Source: [Eubacterium] saphenum
GTDB taxonomy: Bacteria > Bacillota > Clostridia > Oscillospirales > Ruminococcaceae
DNA: 23,249 bases
Direction: 5' to 3'
Assembly (NCBI GenBank): GCA_004555635.1
Contig: SFHN01000019.1
Span: 1-23,249 of the forward strand
Positions 15,057 through 23,249 of the stretch are shown piece after piece (within the stretch, counting starts at the first letter, position 1; the number at the start of each line of letters is the position of its first letter). Made by a program: the position numbers and the translations under genes. The notes beneath the pieces were generated by a model, which searched no databases, was not told the DNA's origin, and saw nothing but the letters and a program-made list of their open reading frames with translations.

Positions 15057-15740
15057 TTATATGTTGTGTATCCCGTATCCGAAGCGGTTAAGCGGGCATT
15101 TCGCAAGCGTTTCGTACATTATCCTGTCGTATTCGTCCGAGGACATACAAACGGGAACCCCGCGGTATGAGCCGCTCGCAAGCTCCGCTGCTATGCCGCT
15201 GCCAAGCCCCTTAAACGAGCCGGCGCTTCCAAGCCCTCTGAAAGAGCCGCCGCTGCCGTAGGAGAACGAGCCGCGCCGAACCAGCCACTCCCATTCCCAC
15301 TCGTGCATTCCGCTGCCAAAGCCCTTGTAGGAGCCTATCCCCCTGTATGAGCCAAAGCTTCCCGCGCCGAAAGAGCCGAGCACAAGCGCAAACGAGCCGA
15401 CAGTAAAAGAGCCTTTCGGAAACGAGCTGGGAAATGACCCCGCCGAAAACGACGAGCCGCCGCCCCTTACCGCTGCGGGACAAGCGCCCGCGCCGAACGC
15501 AAAGCCCGCTTTCTTCGGCTTTTTGCTGCCGAAAACCGCCGCAATTTTGTCGTTAAGGTCGGGAGCGTCAAGGGGTATGCGCGAAAGCTCTGCGGCGTAG
15601 TCCGCGCCGCCGTTTGTCTCCAGCCAGGGGATAAGGCTGCCTGCGAGGAAATACCCGCGAAGCGAAGCTATGTCAAGATTATCCGCGATATCCTTCGCGG
15701 AAAACACCTTTTTTCTTCCAAGCCAGAGCGCGCACTCCAT
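15057..15740 (-). CDS. Gly-Ser-Phe/Tyr repeat protein of unknown function
   Basis: The 227-residue protein has three parts. The N-terminus (1-72) looks like a folded domain, with KDIADNLDI then LRGYFLAGSLIPWL. I have the impression of similar domains in other clostridial proteins but cannot name the family. Residues about 93-192 are low complexity: eleven GS[F/Y] units, several in the form [R/K]G[L/F/I]GS, interrupted by HEWEWEWLVRR (146-156). The C-terminus (about 193-227) is ordered again: VPVCMSSDEYDRIMYETL, then CPLNRFGYGIHNI. There is no signal peptide or membrane helix. Repeat serines use TCT, TCC, TCA, TCG and AGC, so the pattern is kept at protein level. It has its own promoter (15862-15890), AGGGGAG 8 nt before ATG 15740, and a terminator. 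Confidence 0.8.
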   Translation of the reverse strand: MECALWLGRKKVFSAKDIADNLDIASLRGYFLAGSLIPWLETNGGADYAAELSRIPLDAPDLNDKIAAVFGSKKPKKAGFAFGAGACPAAVRGGGSSFSAGSFPSSFPKGSFTVGSFALVLGSFGAGSFGSYRGIGSYKGFGSGMHEWEWEWLVRRGSFSYGSGGSFRGLGSAGSFKGLGSGIAAELASGSYRGVPVCMSSDEYDRIMYETLAKCPLNRFGYGIHNI

Positions 15741-15861
15741 AAAAATATCTCCCCTTTGCCTTTGGCGGTTCTTTGATTCTATATCACGGTATTAACCCCC
15801 TCGACAGCTGCGTTTATGCCTTAACGGGGCGTCAATTATGCATATTAAACACTTCGGATTT

Positions 15862-15890
15862 ATTATAGCATACTGCACGTACAAATTCAA
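15862..15890 (-). promoter_or_regulatory. Sigma-A promoter of the GS[F/Y] repeat-protein gene
   Basis: TTGAAT (15890-15885), 17 bp, TATAAT (15867-15862) on the minus strand, with an extended -10 TGC immediately before TATAAT. It should be strong. Confidence 0.83.
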
Positions 15891-16087
15891 CAACTTTTTC
15901 AAAAAAACTTTGGTCAGTGTGAAAATTTTGTGAAACACAGACAAATTTCGGGGCATTTTACTGAAACGCGCGACAGCAGAGCGGAATTTGCGAAAAGCTC
16001 CTTGTGTCGCGGCACAACGTCCCCTTTGCGCTGTGACATTTTTCGGCAAACGAGCGCAGATATGCTTTGTAAAATTTATTTATGCCC

Positions 16088-16116
16088 TTGAAAAATCGCG
16101 GCGGATAGGGTATACT
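16088..16116 (+). promoter_or_regulatory. Sigma-A promoter of pyk
   Basis: TTGAAA (16088-16093), 17 bp, TATACT (16111-16116), about 37 bp before the start codon. No catabolite-responsive cre palindrome is evident around it. Confidence 0.83.
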
Positions 16117-16153
16117 AAAAGAAAACGATAACCGCAGAAAGGACATTGCCACT

Positions 16154-17926
16154 ATGAGAAGAACGAAAATCGTATGCACTATGGGTCCCGCGACAGAGGA
16201 CGAGCAGGTTCTGCGCAGCCTTATGCTTAGCGGAATGAACGTTGCGCGGCAGAATTTCTCGCACGGCGACCAGGCGAGCCACAAGATAACCCACGACCGC
16301 GTCGTAAGAGTTGCGGCGGAGCTTGGGCTTCCCGTGGCAACGCTGCTTGACACAAAGGGTCCCGAGGTGCGCCTGAAAAAATTCGAGGGCGACAGGAAAA
16401 CCGAGATTAAGACGGGCGACGTTTTCACGCTGACAACGCGCGATGTTCTCGGCAACTCGGAGATTGCCTCTGTAACCTACAAAAATCTCTACAAGGACAT
16501 AGCAGTCGGCACGCGTATCCTTATTGACGACGGAAACATTTCCCTTCGCTGCACGGACATAATCGAAAACCACGACGGCACGGCGGACATTCGCTGCGCT
16601 ATCGAAAACGGCGGTATGCTCTCTAACAACAAGGGAGTAAATATCCCCGGCGTTAAGCTCTCGATGCCATATGTAAGCGAGATTGACGAGAGCGATATCC
16701 GCTTTGCCGCAAGAGAAAACTTCGACTTTGTGGCGGCTTCGTTTGTCACCTGCGCGGAGGACGTGCTTGCCGTACGACATATTCTCGAGGAGGAGGGCAG
16801 AAATGATATCCGCATTATCTCGAAGATAGAAAACGAGGAGGGCGTACGCAATATCGATGAAATTCTGCGCGTGTCCGACGGAATTATGGTTGCGCGCGGA
16901 GATATGGGCGTTGAAATCCCGTTTGAGGAAATCCCGCAGATTCAGAAAATGCTCATCAAAAAGGGCTACAATGCCGCAAAGCAGGTTATAACGGCGACGC
17001 AGATGCTAGAAAGTATGATACACAACCCCCGTCCGACAAGAGCGGAAACCACCGACGTTGCAAACGCAATTTACGACGGCACAAGCGCAATTATGCTCTC
17101 GGGAGAAACAGCCGCAGGCGCGCACCCTGTTGAAGCGGTGAAAACTATGGCGCTTATCGCTGAAACGACAGAAAAGGCTATCGACTACAAAAAGCGCTTT
17201 CACACGATTGAACAGCGCGACAGCGTGAACGTTTCGACTGCGATTTCCCACGCGACGGTAAGCGCGGCGATTGACCTCGGCGCGGCTGCAATCATAACCG
17301 TGACGAAAACGGGTACGACCGCGCGTATGATTTCGCGCTATCGTCCCGAGTGCCCGATTATTTCCTGCACGACAAGCGAAACCACAATGCGCCAGACTGC
17401 GATGTCGTGGGGCGTTGTTCCGCTTATGGCAGAGGAAATGATGACGAACACCGACGACCTCATTCACCACGCGGTTTGCAAGGCGCAGAAAGCGGGGCTT
17501 GTCAAAAACGGGGACCTTGTGGTTATCACAGCGGGCGTGCCGCTCGGCGTGTCGGGAACGACGAACCTTATGAAGGTGCATATTGTCGGCGACGTGCTTG
17601 CGACCGGCACGGGCGTTACAAAGGGCAGCGTTACATCTACGGTGTGCGTATGCGCGAACGAGGCGGAGGTGCTGGAGCGGTTCGAGAGCGGGCAGATTCT
17701 CGTTGTTCCCAAGACCACAAATGCAATTCTCCCGCTGCTTAAAACAGCCGCCGCGATAATCACCGAGGAGGGCGGAACCGACTGCCACGCGGCGATTGTC
17801 GGTATGACGCTTGAGATACCCGTTATCGTCGGCGCGGCGAACGCGACAAAACTGCTTAGAAGCGGAACCGCCGTGACGGTTGACGCGGAAAAGGGCATTG
17901 TGTCCGCGGGAGTAAAGCAGGATTAA
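16154..17926 (+). CDS. pyk: Pyruvate kinase with C-terminal PEP-utiliser domain
   Basis: The enzyme converts PEP and ADP to pyruvate and ATP, the last step of glycolysis. The 590-residue protein has the standard barrel, with RRTKIVCTMGPA at the start and DTKGPEVR for substrate. The catalytic lysine region is ISKIENEEG, the metal and PEP motif is MVARGDMGVEIPFE, and the signature ATQMLESMI is present. The allosteric C-domain ends near residue 475. An extra domain of about 110 residues follows, with EEGGTDCHAAIVG and IPVIVG, homologous to the phosphohistidine domain of EI and PPDK and present in Bacillus-type enzymes. AAAGGA lies 10 nt before ATG 16154. The gene is monocistronic, with a strong terminator 15 nt past the stop. 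Confidence 0.97.
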   Translation: MRRTKIVCTMGPATEDEQVLRSLMLSGMNVARQNFSHGDQASHKITHDRVVRVAAELGLPVATLLDTKGPEVRLKKFEGDRKTEIKTGDVFTLTTRDVLGNSEIASVTYKNLYKDIAVGTRILIDDGNISLRCTDIIENHDGTADIRCAIENGGMLSNNKGVNIPGVKLSMPYVSEIDESDIRFAARENFDFVAASFVTCAEDVLAVRHILEEEGRNDIRIISKIENEEGVRNIDEILRVSDGIMVARGDMGVEIPFEEIPQIQKMLIKKGYNAAKQVITATQMLESMIHNPRPTRAETTDVANAIYDGTSAIMLSGETAAGAHPVEAVKTMALIAETTEKAIDYKKRFHTIEQRDSVNVSTAISHATVSAAIDLGAAAIITVTKTGTTARMISRYRPECPIISCTTSETTMRQTAMSWGVVPLMAEEMMTNTDDLIHHAVCKAQKAGLVKNGDLVVITAGVPLGVSGTTNLMKVHIVGDVLATGTGVTKGSVTSTVCVCANEAEVLERFESGQILVVPKTTNAILPLLKTAAAIITEEGGTDCHAAIVGMTLEIPVIVGAANATKLLRSGTAVTVDAEKGIVSAGVKQD

Positions 17927-17940
17927 GTCATAATAATTAA

Positions 17941-17970
17941 GCGCCTGCCCCGAAAAGGCAGGCGCTTTTC
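17941..17970 (+). terminator. Rho-independent terminator of pyk
   Basis: A perfect 9-bp stem, GCGCCTGCC with GGCAGGCGC (17941-17949, 17957-17965), is followed by TTTTCC. It may also stop the convergent ABC ATPase transcript, though the U tract on that side (TTAATTATT) is poor. Confidence 0.92.
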
Positions 17971-17980
17971 CGTTGTAGCC

Positions 17981-18649
17981 TTACCCCTCTGCAATCCGCC
18001 CGTCGGAAATGCGGACGAGCCGCTGCGCCTTTCGCGCGGTGTCCTCGTTGTGGGTTATCATAACAATCGTCTTGCCCGCTTGGTTAAGCCTGCGGAGAAT
18101 TTCCAGCACCTCCGCGCCCGAGCGGCTGTCGAGGTTGCCGCAAGGCTCGTCCGCGAGAATAATCGACGGGTCTGCCGCAATCGCACGCGCAATCGCAACG
18201 CGCTGCTGCTGACCGCCCGACATCTCGCAGGGACGGTGAAGCGCCCTGTCCGACAGGCGCACGCTCTCCAACGCCGAAAGCGCAATTTCGCGGCGCACCT
18301 TTTTCGGCACGCGCCGATACATTAGCGGAAGCTCAACGTTTTCCACCGCGCTAAGCCCCGCGATAAGATTAAAGCTCTGAAAGATGAAGCCGATTTTAAC
18401 GCTTCGGATATCGCTTAGTTTGCTGTCAGACAGCCCCGAAACGTCCGCCCCGTCAAGGAAATAGCTCCCCGACGACGGCGCGTCAAGGCAGCCGAGTATG
18501 TTCATAAGCGTTGACTTGCCCGAGCCGCTTGCGCCGACAACCGTCAGATACTCCCCGTCGCCTACGTTAAGCGAAACCCCGTCAAGCGCCCGCACCTGCT
18601 GCCCGCCGACCGTGTAATACCTGCATAAATCACGAACTTCTATTCCCAT
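17981..18649 (-). CDS. ABC transporter ATP-binding protein, MacB/LolD (FtsE-like) family, orphan
   Basis: The 222-residue protein is a bare nucleotide-binding domain of the MacB/LolD/BceA type, which normally drives a permease of the FtsX fold. Walker A GASGSGKST is at 39-47, signature MSGGQQQR at 143-150, Walker B IILADEP at 163-169, and the switch histidine at 200. SFNLIAGLSAVENVELPL is typical of the family. I start at ATG 18649, with GGGAGG 6 nt upstream; the frame extends 23 codons further without support. No permease gene lies next to it: pyruvate kinase converges from downstream and the PTS operon diverges upstream. Its partner must be encoded elsewhere, or the gene is a relic. The motifs look intact. 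Confidence 0.92.
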   Translation of the reverse strand: MGIEVRDLCRYYTVGGQQVRALDGVSLNVGDGEYLTVVGASGSGKSTLMNILGCLDAPSSGSYFLDGADVSGLSDSKLSDIRSVKIGFIFQSFNLIAGLSAVENVELPLMYRRVPKKVRREIALSALESVRLSDRALHRPCEMSGGQQQRVAIARAIAADPSIILADEPCGNLDSRSGAEVLEILRRLNQAGKTIVMITHNEDTARKAQRLVRISDGRIAEG

Positions 18650-18733
18650 AATAAACCTCCCGCGTTTTTGTTTAGTATGCGCGGGATTTTGTCTGCATAT
18701 GCGCACAGGATAAATCAAAAGCTTTTGAAAACC

Positions 18734-20947
<2,214 letters not shown>

Positions 20948-20959
20948 CGGAGGAAACCT

Positions 20960-21217
20960 ATGAGAACATTTGATTACACGATAAAGGACGAACTTGGCAT
21001 TCACGCAAGACCCGCGGGAATGCTCGCAAAAACCGCAAAGGCGCTGAACAGCGAAATAACCATCACAAAGGATGGGAAGACCGTCGGCGCGGCAAAGCTG
21101 ATTGCGCTTATGGGGCTTGGGGTAAAATGCGGCGACACTATCACCGTTTCGATAAGCGGCGGCGACGAGGAAGCCTCGCAGAAAACGATGAGAGAGTTCC
21201 TTTCGGCAAATCTCTAG
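20960..21217 (+). CDS. ptsH: Phosphocarrier protein HPr (Lys at position 46)
   Basis: HPr carries phosphate from EI to EIIA. The protein is 85 residues, normal length, with the phosphorylated histidine 15 in GIHARPAG. At position 46, where Gram-positive HPr has the serine phosphorylated by HprK in the motif KSIMGVMSLG, this protein has lysine in AAKLIALMGLG. It can therefore transport sugar but should not act as the classic Ser46-phosphorylated corepressor of CcpA. Such variants occur in Clostridia. A GGAGG site precedes ATG 20960, and the gene lies 12 nt after ptsG, clearly co-transcribed. Confidence 0.96.
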   Translation: MRTFDYTIKDELGIHARPAGMLAKTAKALNSEITITKDGKTVGAAKLIALMGLGVKCGDTITVSISGGDEEASQKTMREFLSANL

Positions 21218-21251
21218 CGCTTAAATTTATTGCAAGAGGTATTAGGGCTGT

Positions 21252-22883
21252 ATGGTAAAGTATAAGGGAAAGGGAGTATACGGCGCGATTGCAATCGGGA
21301 AAATCTCTGTTTTCAAGCGGCGCGACATTGAAGTTAAGCGAAAGAAAACTGATGACCCCACTGCCGAAATCGCCCGTCTTGAAGCCGCAAAGGAGAAAGC
21401 GAAAACCGCGCTTCGGGGGATTTACGAAAAAGCGCTCCGGGAGGTCGGCGAGACAAACGCCGAGATTTTTGAAATCCACATTATGATGATTGACGACGAG
21501 GACTATAACGACGCAATAACCGAGATGATAACAAATCAGCGGGTAAACGCGGAGTATGCCGTAGCGGTGACGGGGGACAACTTCGCCGCAATGTTTTCGG
21601 CAATGGACGACGCGTATATGCAGGCGCGCTCGGCAGATGTCCGCGATATCTCAAACCGGATCATCTCCTGCCTCGGCGGGGGAGAAAGCAAATCCGCCGA
21701 CTGCGGCGAAAAAGTCATTATCTGCGCGGACGACCTGGCCCCCAGCGAAACAGTAGCGCTCGACAAGGAAAGGGTGCTTGCGTTTGTAACGGCGCACGGC
21801 TCCGCAAACTCGCATACCGCGATTCTGGCTCGGAATATGAATATCCCCGCGATTATCGGCGTTGGCGAGGAATTTCTCGCAAGGATAAACGACGGGGACA
21901 CGGCAGTTGTCGACGGGTTTTCGGGGGATTTTTTTATCTGCCCCGACAATGAAACCCTCGCTGCGTACAAAAAAAAGCAGAAGGAGGACGAGGAAAAAAG
22001 AGCGCTTCTCCTTGAACTTAAGGGCAAGGAAAACGTGACCCTGGACGGCAGGAAAATCGAAATCTGCGCGAATATCGGAAGCGCGGACAACATCGGCACG
22101 GTGCTGCTGAATGACGCGGACGGCATAGGGCTGTTTCGCAGCGAGTTCCTTTACCTCGAAAAAAGCAACTATCCGACCGAGGACGAGCAGTTTAAGGTGT
22201 ACAAGCGTGTGCTTGAAAGTATGGCGGGCAGGCGGGTGATTATCCGAACGCTTGATATCGGCGCGGACAAGCAGGCGGACTACTTTAACCTCAAAAAAGA
22301 GGAAAACCCCGCGCTGGGGCTGCGTGCGATAAGGCTGTGCCTGAGTCGCCCCGAGGTTTTCCGAACGCAGCTAAGGGCGCTTTTCCGCGCGTCGGTTTTC
22401 GGCAGACTTGGGATAATGTTCCCGATGATTGCGAGCGAGTGGGAGGTAAAGGAGATTTTAGCGCTGTGCGAACGTGTAAAAAAGGAGCTTCGCGCCGACA
22501 ATATCGGCTATTCCGACAGCATTGAGCTTGGGATAATGATAGAAACTCCCGCTGCCGCGATAATCAGCGATAGGCTTGCGCCTTTGGTGGACTTTTTCAG
22601 CGTCGGCACAAACGACCTTACGCAGTACACCCTTGCCTGCGACAGGCAGAACCCTCTGCTTGAGCGCTTTTGCGACAGCCATCACGAAGCTCTTCTTCGG
22701 CTGATTGAACTTGCGGCGAAAAACGCGCACGAAAACGGCGCGTGGATAGGCATTTGCGGCGAGCTTGCCGCAGACACGGAGCTTACCGAAGCCTTTCTTC
22801 GTATGGGAATAGACGAGCTTTCCGTGTCGCCGCCGTTTGTCCTGAAGGTCAGGGATACAGTAAGAAAGCTTGATTTATCATAG
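21252..22883 (+). CDS. ptsI: PTS enzyme I (phosphoenolpyruvate-protein phosphotransferase)
   Basis: Enzyme I takes phosphate from PEP and gives it to HPr, starting the PTS chain in the cytoplasm. The 543-residue protein has the N-terminal HPr-binding helical domain and the phosphohistidine at 188 in GSANSHTAILAR. The C-terminal PEP-binding barrel contains DGIGLFRSEFLY, NPALGLRAIR, a GIMFPMI segment, SVGTNDLTQYTLACDR, and the catalytic cysteine in GICGELAAD near residue 500. It is about 30 residues shorter than the usual form, trimmed at both ends, with all motifs present. The gap after ptsH is 34 nt. The ribosome site is weak: GAGGT stands far upstream and AGGG is 4-5 nt before ATG 21252. Confidence 0.96.
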   Translation: MVKYKGKGVYGAIAIGKISVFKRRDIEVKRKKTDDPTAEIARLEAAKEKAKTALRGIYEKALREVGETNAEIFEIHIMMIDDEDYNDAITEMITNQRVNAEYAVAVTGDNFAAMFSAMDDAYMQARSADVRDISNRIISCLGGGESKSADCGEKVIICADDLAPSETVALDKERVLAFVTAHGSANSHTAILARNMNIPAIIGVGEEFLARINDGDTAVVDGFSGDFFICPDNETLAAYKKKQKEDEEKRALLLELKGKENVTLDGRKIEICANIGSADNIGTVLLNDADGIGLFRSEFLYLEKSNYPTEDEQFKVYKRVLESMAGRRVIIRTLDIGADKQADYFNLKKEENPALGLRAIRLCLSRPEVFRTQLRALFRASVFGRLGIMFPMIASEWEVKEILALCERVKKELRADNIGYSDSIELGIMIETPAAAIISDRLAPLVDFFSVGTNDLTQYTLACDRQNPLLERFCDSHHEALLRLIELAAKNAHENGAWIGICGELAADTELTEAFLRMGIDELSVSPPFVLKVRDTVRKLDLS

Positions 22884-22961
22884 CTTTTTCACCTTTTCCG
22901 AAAGGTCATCATTATCTTTCTGTTCAAACGAGGTGCACTTTTTTGTCTTTAAGCAAATCGA

Positions 22962-22998
22962 AAGCGGCAAACCGTGTAGGCTTGCCGCTTGATTTATT
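22962..22998 (+). terminator. Probable terminator of the pts operon
   Basis: A 9-bp stem, AAGCGGCAA with TTGCCGCTT (22962-22970, 22982-22990), with an 11-nt loop is followed by a weak U-rich tail (GATTTATTAG). A smaller perfect hairpin at 22891-22906 just after the stop codon has no U tract. Confidence 0.6.
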
Positions 22999-23123
22999 AG
23001 GTTGTATTTTATGTAGTTGGAAAGCAGCAAGTAAGCATATCTGCAAAAACAAAACAACCGCAAAGCGTTTAGCAATGCGGTATTAGACGTTATATAGTAT
23101 ACAAAATAGATTTTAAATCAGGC

Positions 23124-23168
23124 AAAAAAGAAAAGTGCCTCATCACGCGTAAAGCGTATCGAGGCACT
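23124..23168 (-). terminator. Terminator downstream of tRNA-Trp
   Basis: On the minus strand AGTGCCTC (23168-23161) pairs with GAGGCACT (23141-23134) around an inner ACGC/GCGT stem, and TTTCTTTTTT follows. Its GTGCCTCGATACGCTTT block resembles part of the dispersed repeat at 2150-2168. Confidence 0.88.
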
Positions 23169-23172
23169 GGAC

Positions 23173-23248
23173 TGGCAGGGGCAGAAGGACTTGAACCCTC
23201 GACATACGGTTTTGGAGACCGTCGTTCTACCAACTGAACTATACCCCT
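23173..23248 (-). tRNA. tRNA-Trp (anticodon CCA)
   Basis: The minus strand folds as a complete cloverleaf. The acceptor AGGGGTA pairs with TGCCCCT (one G-U), discriminator G, and an encoded CCA end at 23175-23173. The anticodon stem ACGGT/ACCGT carries the loop CTCCAAA, so the anticodon is CCA, reading UGG. The T arm is GAGGG-TTCAAGT-CCTTC. In many Firmicutes tRNA-Trp precedes secE-nusG; here a terminator follows at once, so it ends its unit. Confidence 0.97.
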
Positions 23249-23249
23249 A

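Larger units (their letters stand above)
15741..16153. other. Intergenic region with divergent promoters
   Basis: This 413-bp gap separates the minus-strand repeat-protein gene from plus-strand pyruvate kinase and holds one promoter for each. The repeat-protein leader is about 115 nt long, longer than others here, but I could not match it to a riboswitch. Around 15918-15935 TGTGAAA occurs twice at 11-bp spacing in an AT-rich tract, a possible regulator site. Nothing else is evident. Confidence 0.6.

Noticed and set aside
15741..15860. Riboswitch (c-di-GMP-like) in the leader of the GS[F/Y] gene
   Set aside because: A few short blocks looked suggestive, but I could not build the conserved helices or the GNRA-type contacts.
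15918..15935. Rex-type redox operator upstream of pyk
   Set aside because: TGTGAAA occurs as a direct repeat rather than the required TTGTGAA-TTCACAA inverted pair.
22878..23075. Small minus-strand ORF of 65 codons between ptsI and tRNA-Trp
   Set aside because: No ribosome site, it overlaps the ptsI stop and runs through the pts terminator hairpin; the composition looks random.

Overview
The window looks like chromosomal DNA from a Gram-positive anaerobe of class Clostridia, probably close to Ruminococcaceae/Oscillospiraceae. Coding regions are of balanced GC, and AT-rich intergenic gaps hold near-consensus TTGACA-17-TATAAT promoters. Gene content also fits: a YtrA-type GntR/ABC operon, ComFB, a pyruvate kinase with an extra C-terminal PEP-utiliser domain, and a ptsG-ptsH-ptsI cluster whose HPr lacks the regulatory Ser46. 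The species assignment is inference. I see no phage, transposase, CRISPR or rRNA.

Left part, minus strand, about 1-7620. It reads: a GntR-ABC ATPase-ABC permease operon (permease cut by the window edge), comFB, glmM, and a ribbon-helix-helix gene followed by clpB. Most units have a recognisable sigma-A promoter. Hairpin terminators of one sequence family follow comFB, clpB and dprA, and after comFB and clpB they sit in a dispersed 70-bp repeat that begins at the stop codon.

Middle part, minus strand, about 7590-15740. A probable operon runs zinc-ribbon membrane protein, TPM-domain protein (frameshifted), dtd, cysteine desulfurase, dprA, then a highly structured noncoding RNA candidate whose 5' end overlaps the dprA stop codon. 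Upstream are a Sir2 deacylase with its own promoter, a glycosyltransferase-like protein, and an unusual Gly-Ser-Phe/Tyr repeat protein. Two GC-rich palindromic elements lie between these genes.

Right part, about 15740-23249. Pyruvate kinase is on the plus strand with its own promoter and terminator. A lone MacB/LolD-type ABC ATPase is on the minus strand. The PTS operon ptsG-ptsH-ptsI follows on the plus strand. At the edge is tRNA-Trp(CCA) on the minus strand with its terminator. Pyruvate kinase and the PTS form a functional pair: PEP made in glycolysis is used either by EI to drive sugar uptake or by pyruvate kinase.

The features most worth a second look are the structured RNA after dprA, the GS[F/Y] repeat protein, the dispersed stop-codon/terminator repeat, the RHH-clpB pairing, and the tandem-TPM gene with a one-base frameshift.
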